Source: an uncultured Collinsella sp. (lineage in GTDB: Bacteria; Actinomycetota; Coriobacteriia; Coriobacteriales; Coriobacteriaceae). From it: DNA of 20,851 nt. The position numbers and the translations under genes are program-made. The stretch covers positions 1 through 20,851 of the forward strand of contig USMH01000003.1 in NCBI GenBank assembly GCA_900555745.1, in the 5' to 3' direction. How positions within the stretch are numbered: the first letter of the stretch is position 1; each line of letters begins with the position of its first letter. Shown here piece after piece: positions 14,517 through 20,851 of this stretch. Under the pieces are notes generated by a model. The model saw nothing but the letters and a program-made list of their open reading frames with translations. It was not told where the DNA came from and ran no database searches.

Positions 14517-14553
14517 CCAAGCAGGGGAGGTTTTGGCCTTCCCTGCTTGCTTG
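14517..14553 (+). terminator. Second hairpin between livJ and livH
   Basis: AAGCAGGG (14519-14526) pairs exactly with CCCTGCTT (14541-14548), with extra inner AGG/CCT pairing and outer CCAA/TTGG. No pure T-run follows. It could cause partial termination, or protect the upstream livJ mRNA from 3' decay, so that LivJ exceeds the membrane parts. Confidence 0.45.
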
Positions 14554-14559
14554 GTATCT

Positions 14560-14579
14560 AGGGACAGTGTAACGTCCCT
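14560..14579 (+). repeat. Short palindrome AGGGAC...GTCCCT upstream of livH
   Basis: AGGGAC (14560-14565) and GTCCCT (14574-14579) are a perfect inverted pair with an 8-base loop, 47 bp before the livH start. The same AGGGAC/GTCCCT core occurs inside the larger palindrome at 18208-18276. Confidence 0.4.
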
Positions 14580-14625
14580 GTTTCATACATTAACTGGAAA
14601 CCTATTCGAAAGGGGGATGTGGAAC

Positions 14626-15507
14626 ATGACGGTCTTTATCCAATACCTGGTCAACGGCCTGTCCATGGGCAGCGTCTACGCCATCATCGCGTTGGGCTAC
14701 ACCATGGTCTACGGTATCGCCAAGATGCTCAACTTCGCTCACGGCGATGTCATCATGGTCGGTGCCTATGTCTCGTTCTGCGCCACGTCGTATCTCGGCC
14801 TCCCGGGCTGGGCATCTGTAGTTCTCTCTTGTGTGGTCTGCACGGTTCTCGGTGTTCTCATTGAGGGTCTGGCCTATAAGCCGCTGCGCCAAGCAGGCCC
14901 GCTGGCCGTTCTGATCACGGCCATCGGCGTGTCTTACTTCCTGCAGAACGCCGCGCAGCTTCTGTGGGGCGCCACGCCCAAGAACTTCACTTCGCTCGTC
15001 ACCTTCCCGGTGCCGGAGTTCTTGGCCAAGTTTAACGTAAGCGCCGTCTCGCTCGTCACCATCGTCGCCTGCCTGGTTATCATGGCCGGCCTGATGTTCT
15101 TTACAGGTAAGACCAAGATGGGCAAGGCCATGCGCGCCGTGTCCGAGGACAAGGCCGCCGCTCAGCTCATGGGCATCAACGTCAACCGCACCATCTCGAT
15201 GACGTTCGCCATCGGCTCCGCCCTCGCTGCCATCGCCGGCGTGCTCCTGTGCTCCTACTCGCCGGTCCTGCAGCCCACCACGGGCGCCATGCCTGGCATC
15301 AAGGCCTTCGACGCTGCCGTTTTCGGCGGCATCGGCTCCATCCCCGGTGCCTTTGTCGGCGGCATTCTCATCGGCATCATCGAGGCAATGGCGCAGGCTT
15401 ACATTTCCACGAGCCTTGCCAACTCCATCGTCTTTGGTGTTTTGATCATCGTCCTGCTCGTCAAGCCTGCCGGCCTCTTGGGCAAGTACGTCCCCGAGAA
15501 GGTGTAG
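14626..15507 (+). CDS. livH: Branched-chain amino acid ABC importer, permease LivH
   Basis: This is a 293-residue inner-membrane permease of the LivH family (BPD_transp_2), slightly shorter than E. coli LivH (308). The start TVFIQYLVNGLSMGSVYAIIALGYTMVYGI, followed by KMLNFAHGDVIMVGAY, is characteristic. The cytoplasmic coupling loop appears in KTKMGKAMRAVSEDKAAAQLMGI, and the C-terminal GLLGKYVPEKV is typical. ATG 14626 is chosen because AGGGGG (14611-14616) has the right spacing; ATG 14617 directly abuts it and the open frame further upstream covers the livJ-livH hairpins. The stop codon is followed at once by livM. With LivM it forms the transmembrane channel. Confidence 0.93.
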   Translation: MTVFIQYLVNGLSMGSVYAIIALGYTMVYGIAKMLNFAHGDVIMVGAYVSFCATSYLGLPGWASVVLSCVVCTVLGVLIEGLAYKPLRQAGPLAVLITAIGVSYFLQNAAQLLWGATPKNFTSLVTFPVPEFLAKFNVSAVSLVTIVACLVIMAGLMFFTGKTKMGKAMRAVSEDKAAAQLMGINVNRTISMTFAIGSALAAIAGVLLCSYSPVLQPTTGAMPGIKAFDAAVFGGIGSIPGAFVGGILIGIIEAMAQAYISTSLANSIVFGVLIIVLLVKPAGLLGKYVPEKV

Positions 15508-15516
15508 GTGAGCGTT

Positions 15517-16596
15517 ATGAAGTTTCTTAAAGACAAGCAGACGCGTCACGACTTTGTCACGTACGCCATGTGCGTTGTGGCGTTCGCCATCGTCTTCTTT
15601 ATGCAGTCTAACCACATGATCCCGCGCATGATCGCCGGTCAGTTGGTTCCCATCACGGCCTATATCGTCATGGCAATCTCCCTTAACCTCGTCGTCGGCA
15701 TCGCGGGCGACTTGTCGCTGGGCCACGCGGGCTTTATGAGCGTCGGTGCCTATACGGGCATCGTCACTGCCGTCGCGCTGGAGAGCACCGTTCCGTCCGA
15801 TCCGATGCGTCTGATCATCAGCATTGTGGTCGGCGCTATCGCCGCTGCCCTCTTGGGCTTCTTGATCGGTATCCCGGTCCTGCGCCTGAGCGGCGACTAT
15901 CTGGCCATTGTGACCCTGGCTTTTGGCGAGATCATCAAAGAGGTCGTCACCTGCCTCATTGTGGGCGTCGATTCCCGCGGCCTGCATGTGATCTTTAACA
16001 TCACGGGTAACTCCACGATCGACGACCTGCACCTGCTCGAGGACGGCACCGCCATCATCAAGGGCGCGCAGGGCGCATCGGGCGTGTCGACCTATTCGAC
16101 CTTCCTTGCCGGCGCAATCCTGGTTATGGTCGCGCTCGTGATTGTGCTCAACCTGGTTCGCAGCCGTACCGGTCGTGCCATTATTGCCGTGCGCGATAAC
16201 AAGATTGCAGCCGAGTCCGTAGGCATCTCCGTCACCGAGTACCGCATGATCGCCTTCGTGGTTTCCGCTGCCCTCGCCGGTGCTGCCGGAGCTCTCTTCG
16301 GCGGTAACTTCTCGCAGCTCTCCGCCACCAAGTTCGACTTCAACACGTCCATCCTCATCCTGGTGTTCGTGGTCCTGGGTGGTCTGGGCAATATGCGCGG
16401 CTCCGTCATCGCCGCGGCGTTGCTCACGGTGCTTCCCGAGCTGCTCCGTCAGTTCTCGGACTATCGCATGCTCATCTACGCCATCGTGCTGATCCTGGTC
16501 ATGATCTTTACCAACAACCCGCAGCTCAAGGCGTTCTTCGCACGCATTAAGGACCGCCTTGCTTCCAAGAAGGAGGTGGCAGCCGATGCCCAGTAA
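15517..16596 (+). CDS. livM: Branched-chain amino acid ABC importer, permease LivM
   Basis: This is a 359-residue second permease. The family signature LSLNLVVGIAGDLSLGHAGFMSVGAY is near residue 60. The loop GDYLAIVTLAFGEIIKEV follows, and the coupling loop SRTGRAIIAVRDNKIAAESVGI is near residue 215. The late segment LVFVVLGGLGNMRGSVIAA is also typical. The start is either ATG 15517 (AGGTGAG 4 bases upstream) or GTG 15508, directly after the livH stop; I prefer the ATG, which shortens the protein by three residues. Its last 11 bases overlap livG, so the two are translationally coupled. About 8-9 membrane segments are visible, with LivH as partner. Confidence 0.93.
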   Translation: MKFLKDKQTRHDFVTYAMCVVAFAIVFFMQSNHMIPRMIAGQLVPITAYIVMAISLNLVVGIAGDLSLGHAGFMSVGAYTGIVTAVALESTVPSDPMRLIISIVVGAIAAALLGFLIGIPVLRLSGDYLAIVTLAFGEIIKEVVTCLIVGVDSRGLHVIFNITGNSTIDDLHLLEDGTAIIKGAQGASGVSTYSTFLAGAILVMVALVIVLNLVRSRTGRAIIAVRDNKIAAESVGISVTEYRMIAFVVSAALAGAAGALFGGNFSQLSATKFDFNTSILILVFVVLGGLGNMRGSVIAAALLTVLPELLRQFSDYRMLIYAIVLILVMIFTNNPQLKAFFARIKDRLASKKEVAADAQ

Positions 16597-17446
16597 GTTT
16601 GAGTTCAACAAGGGCAAGATGGTTCCGTATCCTTCTGGCGCCATCGTTCCCGACCGCGACCTGGGTCAGCGCCCGGCGCTCGAGTGCATTCACCTGGGCA
16701 TTGAGTTCGGTGGTCTTAAGGCAGTCGACGACTTTAGCCTGACTATCGGCAAGACCGAGATCGCCGGTCTCATCGGCCCCAACGGCGCTGGCAAGACCAC
16801 GGTCTTCAACCTGCTCACCAAGGTGTACCAGCCTACGCACGGCACCATCCTGCTCGACGGTGAGGACACTTCGGGCAAGTCGGTCTACCAGGTCAACCGC
16901 ATGGGTATTGCCCGTACGTTCCAGAACATCCGTCTGTTCAACACCATGACGGTGGAGGACAACGTCAAGGTCGGCCTGCACAACCAGGAGCGCTACTCCG
17001 GTTTTGAGGGCGTGCTGCGCCTGCCTACGTATTGGAAGCACGAGAAGGCCGCCCACGAGCGCGCCATGGAGCTGCTGTCCATCTTTGACATGGAGCACCT
17101 GGCAAATGAACAGGCCGGCTCGCTTCCTTACGGCGCTCAGCGTCGTCTGGAGATCGTTCGCGCGCTTGCCACCAACCCCAAACTGCTGCTGCTCGACGAG
17201 CCTGCCGCCGGCATGAACCCGTCCGAGACCGCGGAGCTCATGGAGAACATCGTCAAGATTCGCGACACCTTTGGTATCGCCATCATGCTTATCGAGCATG
17301 ATATGTCGCTCGTTATGAACATCTGCGAGGGCATCTGCGTGCTCAACTTTGGTAAGGTCATCGCCAAGGGCACGGCCGAGGAGATCCAGAACAACGACGC
17401 TGTTATCGAGGCATATCTGGGCAAGCAGGATAAGGGGGAGAACTAA
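16586..17446 (+). CDS. livG: Branched-chain amino acid ABC importer, ATPase LivG
   Basis: This 286-residue ABC ATPase drives the Liv importer. Walker A GPNGAGKT is at 64-71, the Q-loop in TFQN at about 113, the signature LPYGAQRRLE at 180-189, Walker B LLLLDEP at about 200-206, and the H-loop His about 238 in IEHDM. The signature follows the LivG form (L-x-Y-G-x-Q) rather than LSGGQ. A 30-residue N-terminal extension (KFEFNKGKMVPYPSGA region) precedes the ATPase core, which is longer than in E. coli LivG (255 residues). ATG 16586 has an excellent AGGAGGT ribosome-binding site, located inside livM. livF follows without a gap. Confidence 0.94.
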   Translation: MPSKFEFNKGKMVPYPSGAIVPDRDLGQRPALECIHLGIEFGGLKAVDDFSLTIGKTEIAGLIGPNGAGKTTVFNLLTKVYQPTHGTILLDGEDTSGKSVYQVNRMGIARTFQNIRLFNTMTVEDNVKVGLHNQERYSGFEGVLRLPTYWKHEKAAHERAMELLSIFDMEHLANEQAGSLPYGAQRRLEIVRALATNPKLLLLDEPAAGMNPSETAELMENIVKIRDTFGIAIMLIEHDMSLVMNICEGICVLNFGKVIAKGTAEEIQNNDAVIEAYLGKQDKGEN

Positions 17447-18160
17447 ATGGCAGAGCCGATGCTTTCCGTCTACAACATCAACGTCTGGTACGGCGCTATC
17501 CACGCCATCAAGGACATCTCCTTTAACGTCAACGAGGGCGAGATCGTGGCTCTGATCGGTGCCAACGGCGCCGGCAAGTCCACGACGCTTAAGACCGTCT
17601 CGGGCCTGCTGCGTTCCAAGACCGGCTCCATCAAGTTTATGGGCGAGGACATTACCCATACGCCTGCCGACAAGCTGGTGGGCAAGGGCCTGGCCCAGGT
17701 GCCCGAGGGCCGTCGCGCGTTTTTGCAGATGACGGTCGAGGAGAACCTGGAAATGGGTGCCTATACGCAGCCCAAGTCCACGGTTGCCCCGGGCCTTGAG
17801 CGCGTCTACGAGCAGTTCCCGCGCCTTAAGGAGCGCCGCCGTCAGGTCGCCGGCACCCTTTCGGGCGGCGAGCAGCAGATGCTCGTTATGGGCCGCGCAC
17901 TTATGAGCAACCCCAAGCTGCTTATGCTCGACGAGCCCTCCATGGGCCTGGCGCCGATTCTGATCGAGCAGATCTTCCAGATTGTCGAGGACCTGCACAA
18001 GGCCGGCACCACGGTGCTTCTGGTCGAGCAGAACGCGCAGATGGCGCTTTCCATCGCCACGCGCGGCTACGTGCTCGAGACCGGCAAGATCACCATGACC
18101 GGCACCGGCCAGGAGCTCCTGCACGACGACAACGTGCGCAAGGCTTACTTGGGCGGTTAA
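17447..18160 (+). CDS. livF: Branched-chain amino acid ABC importer, ATPase LivF
   Basis: This is a 237-residue second ATPase, the same size as E. coli LivF. Walker A GANGAGKST is at 38-46, AQVPEGRRAFLQMTVEENL at about 83-101 (typical of LivF), the signature LSGGEQQ at 138-144, Walker B LLMLDEPSMGL at 158-168, and VEQN at about 193-196 in place of the H-loop His, as is normal for LivF. The ATG immediately follows the livG stop, with GGGGGAG as ribosome-binding site at the end of livG. It is the last gene of the operon, followed by a strong terminator. Confidence 0.95.
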   Translation: MAEPMLSVYNINVWYGAIHAIKDISFNVNEGEIVALIGANGAGKSTTLKTVSGLLRSKTGSIKFMGEDITHTPADKLVGKGLAQVPEGRRAFLQMTVEENLEMGAYTQPKSTVAPGLERVYEQFPRLKERRRQVAGTLSGGEQQMLVMGRALMSNPKLLMLDEPSMGLAPILIEQIFQIVEDLHKAGTTVLLVEQNAQMALSIATRGYVLETGKITMTGTGQELLHDDNVRKAYLGG

Positions 18161-18170
18161 TCCATTCAAC

Positions 18171-18207
18171 AAAGGGGCGCTGGCTATCCCGGTCAGCGCC
18201 CCTTTTT
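18171..18207 (+). terminator. Intrinsic terminator of the liv operon
   Basis: AAAGGGGCGCTG (18171-18182) pairs perfectly with its complement at 18194-18205 across an 11-base loop and ends in TTTTT (18203-18207). It starts 10 bases after the livF stop. Confidence 0.92.
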
Positions 18208-18276
18208 AAGTTGCGGTGAAATAGGGACTAATTGGGGGTTCAAGAAGCCAAAACAGTCCCTATTCCACCGCAACTT
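18208..18276. repeat. 69-bp near-perfect snap-back palindrome
   Basis: The left arm 18208-18229 (AAGTTGCGGTG...AGGGACT) and right arm 18255-18276 (AGTCCCTATT...CAACTT) are inverted copies over 22 bp with a single mismatch. The 25-base spacer has TTGG and CCAA near its ends, so pairing can extend inward. It begins directly after the T-run of the liv terminator and ends 58 bp before cutC. Neither side has a T-run following the stem, so it is not a second intrinsic terminator. It resembles a REP-like or miniature inverted-repeat element. Copy number in the genome cannot be seen here. Confidence 0.75.
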
Positions 18277-18334
18277 CATGGGGGCGTGCGACAATGCCCG
18301 TCGGAAAACACTTGCTGCCTTTGGGGGTCTATCT

Positions 18335-19012
18335 ATGCTGTACGAGTTTTGTGCCGAGAACTTTGAGCGAGTGCCGGCGGCCATCGAGGCCGGTGCGGGG
18401 CGCATTGAGCTGTGTGACAACCTCGCCGTCGGTGGCACCACGCCTTCCGCCGGCGTTATTAGCGCTACAGTCAGCTACGCTCACGAGCATGACGCGCGAG
18501 TGATGTGCATGATCCGTCCGCGTGGTGGCGACTTTCATTACAACCAGGACGAGCTGCGCATGATGGAGATGGACCTGGGCCTTGCTGTGAGCGCCGGCGT
18601 TGACGGCCTGGTCTTTGGCTGCTGCAAGCCCTTTGCCGGCGGCTGGGCGCTCGACGAGCTCACCCTCGGCGCCCTCGTTATGGCTACGGGCTGCGCGACC
18701 GAGGAATGTAAGCGCGAGTCCATCGACATCACCTTCCACATGGCGTTTGACCAGCTCTCGCCCGAGGCTCAGCTCGATGCGATTGATACACTTGCCGACT
18801 GCGGCGTTACGCGCATCCTCACGCATGGCGGCGCTGCCGGTACGTCGATCGAGGATAATTTCGATCACCTGGCTCGTTTAATCGAGTATGCGGGCGATCG
18901 TTTGACCATCCTTCCCGGCGGCGGCATTTCCACGGTCAACCGCGATACCGTGGCGGCGGCACTGGGCGTCTCCGAGCTCCATGGCACCAAGATCGTGCCG
19001 CTGGAGGTATAA
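18335..19012 (+). CDS. cutC: CutC family protein (copper homeostasis protein CutC)
   Basis: This 225-residue TIM-barrel protein belongs to the CutC family (PF03932). Visible family segments are AAIEAGAGRIELCDNLAVGGTTPS near residue 15, MIRPRGGDFHYNQDEL at about 59-74, VSAGVDGLVFGCC at about 85-97, ITFHMAFDQ in the middle, VTRILTHGGAA, and the C-terminal LPGGGIS. The family is linked to copper tolerance in E. coli, but its molecular activity is unsettled. The start is ATG 18335, which fits the usual family beginning; a G-rich stretch (GGGGG) about 8 bases upstream serves as ribosome-binding site. ATG 18278 would add 19 unrelated residues next to the palindrome. The downstream gene starts 4 bases after the stop. 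Confidence 0.88.
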   Translation: MLYEFCAENFERVPAAIEAGAGRIELCDNLAVGGTTPSAGVISATVSYAHEHDARVMCMIRPRGGDFHYNQDELRMMEMDLGLAVSAGVDGLVFGCCKPFAGGWALDELTLGALVMATGCATEECKRESIDITFHMAFDQLSPEAQLDAIDTLADCGVTRILTHGGAAGTSIEDNFDHLARLIEYAGDRLTILPGGGISTVNRDTVAAALGVSELHGTKIVPLEV

Positions 19013-19015
19013 CCC

Positions 19016-19813
19016 GTGGCGCTGGTATTTGACGTTCAGCAGGCGAGCGGTAAGCCCGACGATAATCGTCGCCCTGGCACCGCGTGCCCCTTTTGCGACA
19101 CGGAGGGACTTGCCAACATCATCCAGCGCGATGGTGACTGCATCTGGCTCGAGAATAAGTTCAAGACCTTGCGGGCCACACGTCAGACCGTATTGATCGA
19201 GTCTGCCAATCACGACGCCGACCTGGTGACCTATGAACCGGATGAGCTGCATCATGTGATGCGGTTTGCCCTGGGCTGTTGGCAGCAGATGATCGATTCT
19301 CAACAGTACCGCAGTGTGCTCATGTACAAGAACAAAGGCCCGCTTTCGGGCGGCAGCCTCGTCCATCCACACATGCAGATTGTGGGCCTGGAACAGGAGG
19401 ACGGCTATGCGGCGCTGACCTCAGCCAACTTTGAAGGCATCAGTGTCTGGCAACAGGGGAGAATCTCGGTCGACATCTCAACCGAACCGATCATGGGGTT
19501 CTTTGAGGTCAACGTCTCGGCTCCACAGGGAATCGCCGCCAGCGACGACGCCCGCGACCAAGCCGAAGCGGACCTGTTTGCCGATGCGATTCAGGTGGCC
19601 CTGCGCTATATCCTGCACGAGCACCATGGCGGTCGCGCGGAGTCGTACAACTTGTTCTTCTACCACATGGACGGCCGGACCATTGCCAAGGCTCTGCCAC
19701 GTTGGGTGGTTTCGCCCTACTTTGTGGGCAATCGTCTGGCCCAGGTCAATGCCGAGACCACGCTCGATATCGATGCTGAGCGCCTGCGTGCGCATCTGGA
19801 AACGCTCGCGTAG
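19016..19813 (+). CDS. GalT-like HIT-superfamily protein (DUF4931 type)
   Basis: This is a 265-residue protein related to galactose-1-phosphate uridylyltransferase (GalT). It has the zinc pair CPFC (Cys24, Cys27), a third likely zinc ligand in ESANHDADL (His about 66), and YKNKGPLSGGSLVHPHMQI with HPHMQ at 117-121. In GalT the equivalent segment is H-P-H-x-Q, where the first His binds zinc and the second is the nucleophile that carries UMP. These residues are all kept, so nucleotidyl transfer or hydrolysis is likely, but it is about 80 residues shorter than GalT and the substrate is unknown. GTG 19016 is preceded by GGAGGT (19003-19008), located inside the end of cutC, so the pair is co-translated. 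No other Leloir-pathway gene is nearby. Confidence 0.8.
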   Translation: MALVFDVQQASGKPDDNRRPGTACPFCDTEGLANIIQRDGDCIWLENKFKTLRATRQTVLIESANHDADLVTYEPDELHHVMRFALGCWQQMIDSQQYRSVLMYKNKGPLSGGSLVHPHMQIVGLEQEDGYAALTSANFEGISVWQQGRISVDISTEPIMGFFEVNVSAPQGIAASDDARDQAEADLFADAIQVALRYILHEHHGGRAESYNLFFYHMDGRTIAKALPRWVVSPYFVGNRLAQVNAETTLDIDAERLRAHLETLA

Positions 19814-19843
19814 CAAGGCGAGCGCCTGCGAAAAGAGTGCTGC

Positions 19844-20842
19844 TTAGCGTGCCATCGCGTCGCGCCCGGCCTCGACCCGCTTGCGCTGTTTGGCGCGCTC
19901 CTCGCCGGTCAGACGTTCAAAGAGATGTCCGATAAGCGAGGCGAGTACCTGCTGAAACAGCGTGCCGCACATGACGGGGAACACGACCTCGCCGGGAAAA
20001 TACTGTGTGGCGATGACGGCGCCCGAAGAGATATTGCGCATGCCACAGGTAAAGCACATGGTGGTCGTCTCGCTATACGGCAGATGCAGGACACGTGCGA
20101 CCAGGATGCCGATGATAAAGCCACTGATGGCGAACGCCAGGATAAAGAGGGCGACTTCCAGGCGTACCATGTTCATGTGCAGCACGTACTCGCTCATGGC
20201 GGTGGAGTTGGACGCGATGACGCCCATCATCATGAACTTGCAGGCGGGCGAAAGCGCGGGGGAGAGTTTCTCATGACCCCAGCCGCGCGTGAGTTCGTTA
20301 ATGACGATACCGAGCACGGCGGGTATGGCGATCATAAAGGCCATATTCTGCATCATGCTCGGCACGTCGATCGAGACGGTGGCGCCCAGCAGGAGCTTGA
20401 GCGTAAGAGGAATCGTCACAGGTGAGATGACCGAGGACGTCAGGATGATGGTGAGCGCGAGCGGGCCGTTGCCGCCGAACATGCTAATCCACATAAAGGC
20501 AGTGACTGCCACGGGCACGCTGTACTCGAGCACGATGCCGCAGACAAGGTTGGGGTTGGAGCCAAAGAACAGTGAGCCCATGGCATACGCCGCGATGGGG
20601 ATGAGCACGGCCGAGACAAATAACGCCAAAATCAAATGCAGCGGACGGCGGAACACCTCGGCTACCTGGTGGAAGGTGTTGCTGAGCGCACCCTGAAACG
20701 TCATAAAGGCGAAGAGCGCGGGAACGATGGGCTTGAGAACGCCGATCTGCTGGGGAAAGAGCACGCCGAGCGTTACGCAAATCGGAACGATGACCTGCAT
20801 GTGCCCTGCGAGAAACTTGCCCAGTCCAACCCATTGCTTCAT
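19844..20842 (-). CDS. Bile acid:sodium symporter family protein
   Basis: This 332-residue membrane protein with about nine to ten hydrophobic segments belongs to the SBF/BASS family (PF01758). Recognisable parts are PALFAFMTFQGALS in the second segment, VLEYSVPVAVTAFMWISMFGGNGPLALTIILTSSVISPVTIP (the family's crossover region, with the E-x-x-x-P and G-N pattern), and TTTMCFTCGMRNISSGAVIAT late in the protein. Despite the family name, bacterial members carry pantoate, keto acids or other organic anions as well as bile salts, so the substrate is open. ATG 20842 lies 9 bases from the window end; only AAGAG is visible as a weak ribosome-binding site. It is convergent with the GalT-like gene, 30 bp apart. 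Confidence 0.82.
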   Translation of the reverse strand: MKQWVGLGKFLAGHMQVIVPICVTLGVLFPQQIGVLKPIVPALFAFMTFQGALSNTFHQVAEVFRRPLHLILALFVSAVLIPIAAYAMGSLFFGSNPNLVCGIVLEYSVPVAVTAFMWISMFGGNGPLALTIILTSSVISPVTIPLTLKLLLGATVSIDVPSMMQNMAFMIAIPAVLGIVINELTRGWGHEKLSPALSPACKFMMMGVIASNSTAMSEYVLHMNMVRLEVALFILAFAISGFIIGILVARVLHLPYSETTTMCFTCGMRNISSGAVIATQYFPGEVVFPVMCGTLFQQVLASLIGHLFERLTGEERAKQRKRVEAGRDAMAR

Positions 20843-20851
20843 ATACTCTTG

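Noticed and set aside
14602..18172. Minus-strand open frames of 680 and 541 codons opposite livH, livM, livG and livF
   Set aside because: These are antisense shadows caused by the strong G/C third-position bias. Their translations are low-complexity and charged, while the plus strand carries a complete Liv operon.
19804..19823. Hairpin at the end of the GalT-like gene as a terminator
   Set aside because: GCTCGC/GCGAGC spans the stop codon, but there is no T-run on either strand. The sequence is largely explained by coding.
1..20851. Defence system, CRISPR, prophage or biosynthetic cluster
   Set aside because: All well-supported genes belong to familiar transport and metabolic families. No nuclease, toxin, integrase, transposase, repeat-spacer array or assembly-line enzyme was seen.

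Overview
The window looks like a chromosomal segment of a high-GC gut actinobacterium of the class Coriobacteriia, most like Collinsella. This is an inference from the strongly G/C-ending codons, the long clostridial-type PurL, and the overall gene set. No database search was possible. I see no rRNA, tRNA, CRISPR array, phage gene, transposase or plasmid function. Most of the window is conserved metabolism and transport.

Layout. At 1-133 (minus) is the first 44 codons of an HD-domain protein, divergent from azlC-azlD (261-1266), a two-subunit branched-chain amino acid exporter. Next come a KdgT-type 2-keto-3-deoxygluconate permease (1410-2432) and a membrane diguanylate cyclase (2620-3762). 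A minus-strand block holds an EamA/DMT exporter (3864-4799) downstream of the purine gene purL (4899-8645). A divergent cation:proton antiporter (8830-10392) follows, then two minus-strand genes: an SDR oxidoreductase (10514-11263) and homoserine dehydrogenase hom (11479-12822).

After a 476-bp intergenic region comes the largest unit, a complete branched-chain amino acid ABC importer: the lipoprotein LivJ, permeases LivH and LivM, and ATPases LivG and LivF (13299-18160), closed by a strong terminator. Then come a CutC-family gene and a GalT-like HIT-superfamily enzyme in a tight pair (18335-19813). A convergent bile acid:sodium symporter family gene (19844-20842) ends the window.

How the genes fit together. 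AzlCD (export), LivJHMGF (import) and Hom (threonine/methionine branch, precursor of isoleucine) all concern branched-chain or aspartate-family amino acids, but they are separate transcription units. The Liv genes form one operon with tight or overlapping junctions, except for a 139-bp livJ-livH gap holding three hairpins that probably lower permease/ATPase output relative to LivJ.

I do not see a convincing undescribed multi-gene system. The observations most worth a second look are: (1) a 15-codon sequence at 12980-13027 that reads like the last residues of a second LivJ-type protein, apparently the tail of a deleted paralogue; (2) a 69-bp near-perfect snap-back palindrome at 18208-18276, distinct from the livF terminator; (3) the livJ promoter and leader, with separated inverted repeats and two hairpins; (4) a compact GalT-like protein that keeps the GalT zinc and catalytic residues and is coupled to CutC; and (5) a diguanylate cyclase without an inhibitory site, with two mutually exclusive leader hairpins.
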